This document shows positions 32,893-41,646 of a stretch of 50,533 nt of DNA, piece after piece. Source of the stretch: Bacteroidia bacterium (lineage in GTDB: Bacteria; Bacteroidota; Bacteroidia; Cytophagales; Cyclobacteriaceae); NCBI GenBank assembly GCA_030425425.1, contig JAUIAO010000045.1, positions 1 through 50,533 on the forward strand. Direction: 5' to 3'. The translations under genes and the position numbers were made by a program. The first letter of the stretch is position 1. Every line of letters begins with the position of its first letter. The notes beneath the pieces were generated by a model. That model worked only from the letters and a program-made list of their open reading frames with translations. It was not told where the DNA came from and did not search any database.

Positions 32893-35660
32893 AGTTACTT
32901 GGGGTCATATTGTTGATTACTTGGGGGATTATTGCATCGGCTCAGGAATTGCCACTTGTGAATCTTTCGCTGGAAAGATCAAGCTTTACGGAACTTGTAG
33001 AGCAACTAGAAACCCAAACTGAATATGCTTATTTCTTTAGAAGGGAATGGGTAAAGGATATTGAGGTAAGTATTCAGGTTGAAAACGAGCCTTTGGGTAA
33101 GGTGCTTCATGAGGTCCTGCTTGATACTGATCTTCATTTTTTCATTGATTCCAACAAGGTTTATTTCACCGATGACATTAAGATCATAGATAAGCCCAAA
33201 CTTTCTGAGCATCACAAAAGTAAGCCCGCAGATCAGGGTGAAATTGCGAAAGGGTTGATGTTCAAAAGAGAATACCTAACCTCCACAATCCAAAAAGATG
33301 ATTTAGCAGACCGAACGATTCAAATAGGTAAGAGGAGTCTCATGGCGCCTGGAAAAATGCCCGCGATTGCTGGTTATATAAAAAATGAAGCTACCGGAGA
33401 AGCACTTCCGGGGGTATTAATTTACTCAGGAAACCCACCTTTTACGGCTATGAGTGATGATTCTGGATTCTATACGATCAGCTTACCTCCGGGAAATAGA
33501 GTCATCAATTTCCAGTTTATGGGCAGTAAGCCATTGCAGAGAAAAATTCTGTTGTTTTCCGATGGACAATTTAATATTGGCATGCAAGAAGACATTATTG
33601 CGTTGAATGAAGTGGTCTTAGAATCCACGAGAGATGCCAACATAGAGAGTATTCACGTGGGCAAGACCAGTGTGAATATTGTAGAGGCCAAAAATGTGCC
33701 GATAGTAATGGGTGAGCGGGATGTGATGAAAATAGCGACCACACTTCCCGGGGTACAATCTGTTGGCGAGGGAGCTGCGGGCTTCAATGTACGTGGTGGA
33801 AAAGCCGACCAAAATCTTATTTTACTTGATGGATATCCGCTTTTTAACACCTCTCATTTCTTTGGCTTCTTTTCGGTGTTTAATTCAGAGGCCATTAGTG
33901 ATATGCAAATTTATAAAAGCAGCATTCCGGCCTCTTTGGGCGGGAGGTTGTCATCTGTGATGGATATTAAGTCAAAACGTGCGAATCGGGACACAATTTC
34001 GGGATCAGGCGGGATCTCTCCGATCACAGCGAAACTCACTGCGGAAATACCCTTGTTTTCGAAGAAAGCAGGGCTTATGGCTGCTGTAAGAACTACGTAT
34101 TCCGATTGGGTTTTGAATCAGGTAGGTAATTCTGAATTTGCTGAAAACGACGTTGCTTTTTCGGATGTCATGATCAAATATGATCACGATTTTAGCGAAA
34201 ATGATAGAGTTGAATTGAGCGGATATTTGAGTTTTGACAAGTTCAAAATTGCTTCAGACACGTTATTCACATTTTCCGATTTCAAATATGATAATCGAGC
34301 CATGTCTGCTAAATATACCCATGCTTTTTCTCGGGAGCTTTCTGCCACATTAAGTGCGGCTTATTCTGAGTATGGATACGATTTGGAGTATAATGCTAAT
34401 CCAGAGGGAGCATTTTTACAGAATTTCAATATTCAACAACAGATTTTAAAAGGCGAATTCAATCATACGCAGTTGGAATTTCACGATCTCACGGGCGGAT
34501 TTGAAATAAAGAAAACCAGAGTGAATCCCGGAAGTCAGTTGCCATTGGGCAGTTCTTCTTTGGTTAAACCAAATAGGATCAATCATGAGTATGGGACAGA
34601 GCTTTTCGCTTATATCTCTGATCAGTATCATGTAACAGATAAACTGAGCTTTTATGGAGGCCTCAGATTTTCTCTTTTTATGAATCTTGGACCTGGAACA
34701 GTACTCGACTATAATCAGGATGCCCCGAAGAATGCATTTACGGTACAGGGGGAAAAGCAATATGGAAAAAATGACGTGGTTGCTTCATACATTGGTTTAG
34801 AGCCACGCTTCTCTTTCAGGTTAAAACTGGATAAATGGTCTTCAATCAAAGCTGCTTACAACCGTTCTCGGCAGAACATTCATACGCTCACCAACAGCGC
34901 ATCTGTTTCGCCAACAGACATTTGGCGACTGTCCAGTGCACATCTAAAACCGCAAATATCGGATCAATATACTATGGGTTATTTTAGGAATTTTCTGGGA
35001 AAGACCTTTGAAACTTCTGTGGAGGTTTATTATAAAAACATAAAAAACCTGCTTGATTTCAAAGTTGGATCTGATTTCTTAATGAATCATTACCCTGAAC
35101 AGGTAGTACTGCAGGGACCCGGAAAATCATACGGAATTGAATTTTCATTGAAAAAAGATGGGAAGCTGAATGGTTGGTTGAACTACACCTTCGCAAGGAC
35201 ATTCATCCAGTTGGACAGTGAACACCCCGAGGAAAGGATAAATAACGGGACTTATTATCCTGCGAATTACGACATTCCCCATACCATTAACCTCGTGGCT
35301 AATTATAAGCTGACTCATCGAATTAGTGCCTCTTATAATTTTGTTTATAAGTCAGGAAGGCCCATGACTTACCCGGTGGGGATTTATGATTTTTACAGGT
35401 CAGCCTCTATTTTCTATTCCGACAGGAATAAGTACAGGATTCCTGACTATATGCGCATGGATGTTGGACTTAATCTTGAGGCTGGTCATCGACTTAATAA
35501 ATTGACTTATTCCTATTGGTCATTTTCAATTTACAATTTACTGGGACGAGATAACCCTTATTCAATCTTCTTTGCAACGGAAGGAAAAAAGATCAAAGGA
35601 TATAAATTGGTTGTTTTCGGTAGCCCTATTCCAACCATTAGTTACAATTTCAAGTTCTAG
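32889..35660 (+). CDS. TonB-dependent outer-membrane receptor with STN and carboxypeptidase-regulatory domains
   Basis: The start is placed at ATG 32889, which overlaps the previous stop as ATGA and begins a clean signal peptide (MKLLGVILLITWGIIASAQ); ATG 32868 in the same frame lies inside the preceding gene. Residues about 20-100 form an STN domain (LSLERSSFTELVEQLETQTEYAYFF), then about 160-235 a carboxypeptidase-regulatory-like domain (GYIKNEATGEALPGVLIYSG). The plug includes LPGVQSVGEGAAGFNVRGGKADQNLILLDG, and a beta-barrel runs to the C-terminal Phe. An STN domain is typical of receptors that signal through a FecR/sigma pair, but no such pair is in the window. It is not followed by SusD; its partner is the DUF4249 gene 17 bp downstream. 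Confidence 0.92.
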   Translation: MKLLGVILLITWGIIASAQELPLVNLSLERSSFTELVEQLETQTEYAYFFRREWVKDIEVSIQVENEPLGKVLHEVLLDTDLHFFIDSNKVYFTDDIKIIDKPKLSEHHKSKPADQGEIAKGLMFKREYLTSTIQKDDLADRTIQIGKRSLMAPGKMPAIAGYIKNEATGEALPGVLIYSGNPPFTAMSDDSGFYTISLPPGNRVINFQFMGSKPLQRKILLFSDGQFNIGMQEDIIALNEVVLESTRDANIESIHVGKTSVNIVEAKNVPIVMGERDVMKIATTLPGVQSVGEGAAGFNVRGGKADQNLILLDGYPLFNTSHFFGFFSVFNSEAISDMQIYKSSIPASLGGRLSSVMDIKSKRANRDTISGSGGISPITAKLTAEIPLFSKKAGLMAAVRTTYSDWVLNQVGNSEFAENDVAFSDVMIKYDHDFSENDRVELSGYLSFDKFKIASDTLFTFSDFKYDNRAMSAKYTHAFSRELSATLSAAYSEYGYDLEYNANPEGAFLQNFNIQQQILKGEFNHTQLEFHDLTGGFEIKKTRVNPGSQLPLGSSSLVKPNRINHEYGTELFAYISDQYHVTDKLSFYGGLRFSLFMNLGPGTVLDYNQDAPKNAFTVQGEKQYGKNDVVASYIGLEPRFSFRLKLDKWSSIKAAYNRSRQNIHTLTNSASVSPTDIWRLSSAHLKPQISDQYTMGYFRNFLGKTFETSVEVYYKNIKNLLDFKVGSDFLMNHYPEQVVLQGPGKSYGIEFSLKKDGKLNGWLNYTFARTFIQLDSEHPEERINNGTYYPANYDIPHTINLVANYKLTHRISASYNFVYKSGRPMTYPVGIYDFYRSASIFYSDRNKYRIPDYMRMDVGLNLEAGHRLNKLTYSYWSFSIYNLLGRDNPYSIFFATEGKKIKGYKLVVFGSPIPTISYNFKF

Positions 35661-35677
35661 AGCGATATAAACAAAGA

Positions 35678-36946
35678 ATGAATTTGCTAAGAAAAACCAT
35701 TAATACTGTACAAATCTCTCGCTTCCATAGAGGTGGTTCAATTGCGATAGGACTTTTGTTTTTAGCACTTTTTTCATGTGTAGAGGAGTTTCCGTTTGAA
35801 TCCCGTGACTACAAAAAGGTTCTTGTCATTGAAGGAAGATTCACTGATGAAGTAGGCACGCATCAGGTCAAGATTGGATATACAAGGCGCCTGGATGAAC
35901 AGCAACAGGAAGTTGTAAGCGGCGCAGAGGTATGGGTAGAGGGCTCCGATGGTTCTGTATTTAATTATAATGAAACAGAACCTGGTGTGTATGAAACTGA
36001 TCCCTTAGTGTCAGGTACTGCCGGAATTAGCTACCAATTGCATGTTTCCATAGACGATAAAGTGTACCAATCAACCAAGCAGAAATTAATCCCATCACCC
36101 CCTATAGAGGAACTTTATCATGAATATAAGGAATTGGTAGTGGAGTCGACAAAAGAAGTGAGACCGGGTATTCAGTTTTTTATAGACACTCAGGATTTAA
36201 CAAACCAAGCCTTGCATTACAGGTATGAGTGGGAGGAAACTTATGAAGTGAGACCACCCTGGCCTTCACAATACGAGTATCTGGCGGATCTTGATACGCT
36301 AGTTCCACGTTTACCACCTTTGCAGATCTGTTATCGAACAGCTCAATCTTCAGATATTTTATTGGGCAGTACAGCCGGGTTTACTGAAAATAAGCTTTCA
36401 GCCATGCCAGTGAGATACATCACCACGGCTACTGATCAATTGAAATATGCTTATTCGATTTTAGTCCATCAATACGCCATAAGCAGCCAAGCCTACAATT
36501 ATTACCGTGAACTTAACGAAGGTAATTCGGGAGGATCTTTGTTCGATTCTCAGTTGGGAACACTTCAGGGTAACCTGACGTCTTTGAATGATGCTTCAGA
36601 AGTGGTACTTGGTTTTTTTGAAGTCTCCGGAAAGAGTTCGCGCAGAGAGTTCGTTAGATATGAATGGTTAGACAAGAGATTTCCCCCACCAGATCAGTAT
36701 TATAATTGCAGTATTTCCCAGGTAAAGCTCATTGTGGAGCCAGGTCCGCCCTATGAAATTTCTGATAGCCTGAGGTATTATGTTGTTGGTAAAGGTTTGG
36801 AAGTCATTGAAGCTGTATATTGTGATGATACCGGGTCTCAGAATGAGGAATGTCCATATTACCTAGAAGCACTACTGGCTCCAAAATATTGCACGGATTG
36901 CCGGTTCAGAGGGACACTCCAAAAACCGGATTATTGGATATTCTGA
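35678..36946 (+). CDS. DUF4249 lipoprotein paired with the TonB-dependent receptor
   Basis: A 422-residue lipoprotein (lipobox LALFSC, Cys34, after a somewhat long N-region). The body has the beta-sandwich start YKKVLVIEGRFTDEVGTHQVKIGYTRRLDE, the GAEVWVEGSDGS strand and the family's C-terminal Cys-rich signature (YCTDCRFRGTLQKPDYW). DUF4249 genes commonly sit directly after TonB-dependent receptors with carboxypeptidase-regulatory domains in Bacteroidota. The function is not established; by position it occupies the place of SusD and may be a surface ligand-binding lid or lipoprotein. It is spaced 17 bp from the receptor and 1 bp from the next gene, so one transcript is nearly certain. Confidence 0.85.
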   Translation: MNLLRKTINTVQISRFHRGGSIAIGLLFLALFSCVEEFPFESRDYKKVLVIEGRFTDEVGTHQVKIGYTRRLDEQQQEVVSGAEVWVEGSDGSVFNYNETEPGVYETDPLVSGTAGISYQLHVSIDDKVYQSTKQKLIPSPPIEELYHEYKELVVESTKEVRPGIQFFIDTQDLTNQALHYRYEWEETYEVRPPWPSQYEYLADLDTLVPRLPPLQICYRTAQSSDILLGSTAGFTENKLSAMPVRYITTATDQLKYAYSILVHQYAISSQAYNYYRELNEGNSGGSLFDSQLGTLQGNLTSLNDASEVVLGFFEVSGKSSRREFVRYEWLDKRFPPPDQYYNCSISQVKLIVEPGPPYEISDSLRYYVVGKGLEVIEAVYCDDTGSQNEECPYYLEALLAPKYCTDCRFRGTLQKPDYWIF

Positions 36947-36947
36947 A

Positions 36948-39137
36948 ATGAGAAATCTATACAACTATATCGTTGTTTTTCTGATAGGGATTCAGGTAAT
37001 GGCTCAGCCAAATGTACATGAGCAGGTCTATGTCCACATGAATAGCCAAACACTAATTGCCGGTGAAACTTTACAGTTTTCTGCTTTTTGTAATAGCAGG
37101 CTTTCCCAAAAACCATCACCTCTCAGTAAAATCTTGTATGTGGAAATAATTGGCAAAAATGGGGCCATTCATCAACAAAAAATCTCTTTGATGAACGGAC
37201 GTGGGAGTGGAGACTTCTTTATTTCTTCCAAGGTTCCGACGGGTCAATACTATTTGATTTCTTATACCCGATGGATGAAAAATTTTGGCGATTATTTTCA
37301 AACCCCACTTTTAATCATAAACCCATTCGAAGAATATCCTGAAGTGGAGCCAATTGAAAAACCTTCAATTGATTGGTATACGGTTGATGATAAATTGATA
37401 GTTGGAGTTGAAAACACGATGGCCTTTAAAATAAATGCCGGGGAAGTTTTGCAGTTTAAGGGTAGGATTATTGATGACAAAGGGGAGATTTTAGCGTCTT
37501 TCAAACCTGATCGATTTGGGCTGGGTAAAATTGATATCACACCAAAGGCAGGTGTTTCTTACCAGGCCATTCTTGAGGATGGGGCCGGCAACTTGAGTTT
37601 TCACCCTTTACCTGAGTTTCAGAATAAGGGAACATTTTTATGGTACAATAGGAACGAGGATCATCTGACTATTAAGGTCAACGCGCAAACACGGTTTTCA
37701 GAACCACTCGATCTGTCGGTGTATTTATATGGCGAGCTCTTGCATAGGGCAAAGTTTAATGCTGAGAATGAATATGAACTGGAACTCGGAGATATTGCCC
37801 ATGGTTTACTGGAAATTGAGATTACCAGCCAAAGCGGTGAGAAGCTGGCCAGACGAAAGGTTTTGCACGGTCAAAAGGATGCAGGCAAAGAAACAAATGT
37901 TGGAACTTTTGGGACTCGTCAAAAAGTTGAAATACCGATCAGCTTGCCTGATGGCAGCTATTCAGTATCTGTAAGGAAATTGATAGATACGGATTTAGAT
38001 GCACATGCACATGCTCAAATATTTCAATGGTTAAATGAATCCGTTAAATCTCCGGTTGCTCTAATCTCCTATTTGGATCAGATGGATGGCGATTTGGAAA
38101 TTGCTGCTTTAATCAGTAATGAGAAAAGAAAGGACGAGATCGATTTGTTAATAAAATGGCTGCCAGAAATCAGGGAAGAAATACTCACCGGTTTCATTTG
38201 TGACAGCCTGGGAAAACCAATTACTTCGAAGCAAATAGCTCTTGCATTCCCCGGAGATCCTTATCACCTGAGAATTGGAGAAAGCGATGAAAATGGATCT
38301 TTTGTTATTCCTTTCAACAGCTCTCGACAGGACCATGAATCTATACTTACCACTTTGGATTTTGATGAAAGCGTTAGTATTAAGGTTGATAATCCATTCC
38401 TTGATGAGTACCCTGATTTTGATTATTCACTGCCTGATCTTGACAGTACACAGATAACCAGATTGGTCAAAAGGAGCGTGAGAAACCAACTATTAAATGC
38501 CTATTACATACCAAAGGTGACAGAGCCGATTGCTAATACCTGGTCGATGGAATTTCCATATACTGATGAATATTATTTGGATGAGTATACTAGATTCAAA
38601 ACCCTGAAAGAAACTTTTACTGAATATGTGGTGCAGGCGAATGTGCGCAGCAAACGCGACCCTGTAATCAAGACCACTTATTTCCCGGGACTGGGTGTTA
38701 AGGCAAACGCACCTCTGGTACTTCTGGATGGTGTGCCTGTAGAAGGGTCGAGAGTCATCGATTACAATCCATATGAAATCGAATCCATTAAGGTTATTAA
38801 CAACCAGTATTATCTGGGTTCATTGATAGTGGATGGAGTGATTGATCTTTCGACGAAAAACAAAAAACTCGAAAACTTCCGATTGGGAGAACACTATCAT
38901 ATGCACTTAATTACTGCATTAAATCAACCTAAGCAATATTCTTTCCCGGATTACTCGCGAGTAAATGACAAGTATATTCCTGATCAAAGAGATCAGCTAT
39001 ACTGGAATCCGGCTTTCAAAGATGAATGTTTGTTATTTTATACCAGTGATGTTACCGGAAGGTTTGAAATCGTGATAGAGGGATTCACTGAAAAAGGAGA
39101 ACCTGTTTCGAGGAGTATGGACTTTGATGTGAAATGA
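36948..39137 (+). CDS. MG2-like/TonB plug-like secreted protein of the receptor module
   Basis: A 729-residue protein with a signal peptide (ending VMAQ). Residues about 25-115 resemble an alpha-2-macroglobulin MG2 domain (VYVHMNSQTLIAGETLQFSAFCNS...GQYYLISYTRWM). The middle contains more sandwich domains. Near residues 575-630 the sequence LVLLDGVPVEG...NPYEIESIKVINNQYYLGSL resembles the plug of a TonB-dependent receptor but has no barrel after it. Such proteins occur with receptor/DUF4249 pairs. It starts 1 bp after the DUF4249 stop. A periplasmic or surface factor that docks on the receptor is plausible, but this is inference. Confidence 0.8.
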   Translation: MRNLYNYIVVFLIGIQVMAQPNVHEQVYVHMNSQTLIAGETLQFSAFCNSRLSQKPSPLSKILYVEIIGKNGAIHQQKISLMNGRGSGDFFISSKVPTGQYYLISYTRWMKNFGDYFQTPLLIINPFEEYPEVEPIEKPSIDWYTVDDKLIVGVENTMAFKINAGEVLQFKGRIIDDKGEILASFKPDRFGLGKIDITPKAGVSYQAILEDGAGNLSFHPLPEFQNKGTFLWYNRNEDHLTIKVNAQTRFSEPLDLSVYLYGELLHRAKFNAENEYELELGDIAHGLLEIEITSQSGEKLARRKVLHGQKDAGKETNVGTFGTRQKVEIPISLPDGSYSVSVRKLIDTDLDAHAHAQIFQWLNESVKSPVALISYLDQMDGDLEIAALISNEKRKDEIDLLIKWLPEIREEILTGFICDSLGKPITSKQIALAFPGDPYHLRIGESDENGSFVIPFNSSRQDHESILTTLDFDESVSIKVDNPFLDEYPDFDYSLPDLDSTQITRLVKRSVRNQLLNAYYIPKVTEPIANTWSMEFPYTDEYYLDEYTRFKTLKETFTEYVVQANVRSKRDPVIKTTYFPGLGVKANAPLVLLDGVPVEGSRVIDYNPYEIESIKVINNQYYLGSLIVDGVIDLSTKNKKLENFRLGEHYHMHLITALNQPKQYSFPDYSRVNDKYIPDQRDQLYWNPAFKDECLLFYTSDVTGRFEIVIEGFTEKGEPVSRSMDFDVK

Positions 39138-39236
39138 ATTTCAAGATATGTATTTAGCCTTTAAACGAAAGCACCGAAGGATAACATGTTAATTGAATAT
39201 TGAAAGTTTTCTGAATAATAAAAATATCACCGAGCA

Positions 39237-41165
39237 ATGACTAAAGTAACGCGTTTATTATTGTTTTTAATTGCGATCAATTGTCAGCCGCTGCTCGCAC
39301 GGAAACTCACCTTAACTTCTCCGGATAATCAGATTCAAGTGAATCTGCTGGAGAGTAAGACACAAGGGCAGTGGTACCTTCAGATCAACCGATCCATTGG
39401 TGAATATGCTACAACTGTGATTCCCAGAATTGATTTGGGACTGAAGCTGAGCGATGAGGATTTGTCACAAGAGCTGTCTTTCGTTAAATCAAGCAGGCCT
39501 AAACCGATCCGGGAGGAATATGACGCCCTTCAAGGTAAACGATCCCACCGGGTGAATTCAGCGAATGAGGTGATAGTTACTCTGGAGTCAAACAGTAAGA
39601 GACGAATTAACCTGATCATTAGGGCATATGAAGATGGCGTGGCTTTCCGCTACAGGTTATTGGGCAAAGAAGAGACTTTTGTGGTGACGGATGAGTTGAC
39701 GAGCTATACTATTCCAGATAGTACCAGAAGGTGGTTACAAAAGTTTAACCCTGCCAATGAAGGGTATTACCGAGAGACCATAACCGGGAACGACCAAAAA
39801 GATTGGGCTTATCCAGCACTCTTTCTTACCCGCGACAGTTCTACCTGGTATTTACTACATGAGGCGGACCTGGGAAGATCCTATTGTGGAACCAAACTCA
39901 CCAACTATAGCGATAAGAATCAATACAAACTCACTTTTCCGGATGACTGGAATGGTCGCCATCAGGGGGAGGTTCAGCCGACCATTACCACTCCGTGGGC
40001 TTCACCCTGGAGGGTTATTATTCTGGGAAGTCTGGCAGACATAGTGGAGTCTACTTTAGTCGATGACCTGAGTAAACCTTCTGCCGTAGAAGATACCGAT
40101 TGGATCAAACCAGGGTTGGTTTCCTGGAATTATTGGTCAAACAATCACGGGACTAAGGACTTTCAGGTGGTCAAAGCATTTACAGATCTGGCTGTAAAAA
40201 TGGATTGGCCCTACACCTTACTGGATTGGGAATGGGATGCCATGACCAATGGGGGGAATTTGGATGATGCTTTGGAGTACATCCATTCCAAAGGAATCCA
40301 GCCGCTGATTTGGTACAATTCCGGTGGAGATCACACTTGGGTAGGTGCTACACCAAAAGACAGAATGCTGACACACGAAAATCGAGTGGCTGAATTTAAA
40401 AAATTAAAAGAAAGAGGAATAGTAGGAGTGAAGGTGGATTTCTTTGAAAGCGAGAAGCAGGACATGATCAATTATTATCTGGATATCATTGAAGATGCAG
40501 CTGACTATGAAATCATGGTGTATTTTCATGGATGTCTGGTGCCCAGAGGATGGCAGAGGACTTACCCTCATCTAATGACGTATGAAGGTGTAAGAGGAGC
40601 CGAATGGTACAACAACGTTCCTGACTTTACTTATGAAGCACCGGTTCATAACACGATATTGCCTTTCACCCGAAATGTGGTGGGATCAATGGACTATACT
40701 CCTGTCACATTCACCAATTCGCAGCATCCGCACATTACCTCTTACGGTCATGAGGTGGCACTCGGTGTGTTGTTCGAATCTTCGTTGCAACACCTGGCAG
40801 ACAGACCTTATGGGTACAACCAACTCCCATTTGAAGTGCAGTCTTTTCTCAAGGATATCCCCACGGTTTGGGATGATACCAAACTTTTGAGTGGCTACCC
40901 TGGGAAAGAAGTATTAATGGCCCGAAGAAGTGATCAAACTTGGTTCCTCTCCGGAATAAATGGTGAGGATAAGGAAAAACGAAGGACAATTTCTCTTGGT
41001 TTTTTACCTGTAAACCAGCAGTACAAGCTCTTGCTGATTGCAGATGGGGAACATGATACGGTTTTTTCAATCAATCATCAAGTTGTGGATAGCACTGACA
41101 CTGTGGAGGTAAAAATGCTTAGACGAGGAGGCTTTACCGCTTCTTTAATTCCTATATTTGATTAG
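39237..41165 (+). CDS. GH97 retaining alpha-galactosidase-type enzyme
   Basis: A 642-residue secreted GH97 enzyme. After the signal peptide (ending PLLA) comes the family's N-terminal beta-supersandwich (LTSPDNQIQVNLL...), then the barrel from about residue 280 (WIKPGLVSWNYWSNNHG). The nucleophile position is Asp401 in GVKVDFF and the acid/base is Glu450 in TYEGVRGAEW, as in the retaining branch; the inverting SusB branch uses Glu residues instead. Retaining GH97 enzymes are alpha-galactosidases or beta-L-arabinopyranosidases, which would trim terminal galactose or arabinopyranose from complex arabinoxylan. It lies 99 bp after the receptor module and ends that strand's genes. Confidence 0.93.
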   Translation: MTKVTRLLLFLIAINCQPLLARKLTLTSPDNQIQVNLLESKTQGQWYLQINRSIGEYATTVIPRIDLGLKLSDEDLSQELSFVKSSRPKPIREEYDALQGKRSHRVNSANEVIVTLESNSKRRINLIIRAYEDGVAFRYRLLGKEETFVVTDELTSYTIPDSTRRWLQKFNPANEGYYRETITGNDQKDWAYPALFLTRDSSTWYLLHEADLGRSYCGTKLTNYSDKNQYKLTFPDDWNGRHQGEVQPTITTPWASPWRVIILGSLADIVESTLVDDLSKPSAVEDTDWIKPGLVSWNYWSNNHGTKDFQVVKAFTDLAVKMDWPYTLLDWEWDAMTNGGNLDDALEYIHSKGIQPLIWYNSGGDHTWVGATPKDRMLTHENRVAEFKKLKERGIVGVKVDFFESEKQDMINYYLDIIEDAADYEIMVYFHGCLVPRGWQRTYPHLMTYEGVRGAEWYNNVPDFTYEAPVHNTILPFTRNVVGSMDYTPVTFTNSQHPHITSYGHEVALGVLFESSLQHLADRPYGYNQLPFEVQSFLKDIPTVWDDTKLLSGYPGKEVLMARRSDQTWFLSGINGEDKEKRRTISLGFLPVNQQYKLLLIADGEHDTVFSINHQVVDSTDTVEVKMLRRGGFTASLIPIFD

Positions 41166-41199
41166 CTGATATTTGGATATTAAATCCCACCAGTAAGTT

Positions 41200-41596
41200 T
41201 TATTCTCCGACCTTTTGGGTAGAGAGACGTTTTGTTTGCAGAGTAAAGCCCATCAAATACCTCAATGGCTCTGACTCATGGTAGTTTATTACACCTGAAT
41301 AAATCAGGAAATCAGAAAGTTTAGCCTCTTTAGGTTCAATAGTTTTTTGTTCGACAGATGAGCTGTCAATCTTCCTATAATCCTGCCACTACCTTATAAG
41401 TGTTGAAAACGGATTCCATGGAAAACGAAGTGTAGTTTTGTTCGTAAACAGTAGCACGTGTTATTTCCGTGGATAACCTTTTTTCTAAAGACACAATGAT
41501 CGGGACACTACCACGTGTTAAGAAATAACCGGTAGCAGATACGTAACCAGAATACAGTTTGTTTGTCGCCAACAATTGCAGGATGTTGTTATACAA
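41200..41596 (-). pseudogene. Possible frameshifted gene remnant of unknown family
   Basis: In the 481-bp gap between convergent genes, the minus strand has an open frame from 41596 to 41375 (YNNILQLLATNKLYSGY...VFNTYKVVAGL) and a second, one base out of step, from 41388 to 41200 (DYRKIDSSSVEQKTIEP...HESEPLRYLMGFTLQ). Joined within 41375-41388 they would make about 130 residues of plausible protein. No ATG is seen, and a terminator lies just upstream. It could be a decayed gene end or a chance pair of open frames. I do not recognise a family. Confidence 0.25.
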
Positions 41597-41627
41597 AAAA
41601 AAGAGTGCTTTTTGAGCACTCTTTTTT
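41595..41627. terminator. Bidirectional intrinsic terminator
   Basis: An A-run, the 8-bp stem AGAGTGCT / AGCACTCT (41602-41609 with 41615-41622) and a T-run give a textbook hairpin readable on either strand. It lies 20 bp past the stop of the minus-strand CBM protein, where it serves that gene, and could also stop transcription from the GH97 side. Confidence 0.85.
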
Positions 41628-41646
41628 GATATGAGAAGGATTCTGA

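Noticed and set aside
32889-35660. SusC annotation for the TonB-dependent receptor
   Set aside because: No SusD partner follows, and the STN domain plus the DUF4249 neighbour fit another receptor class.
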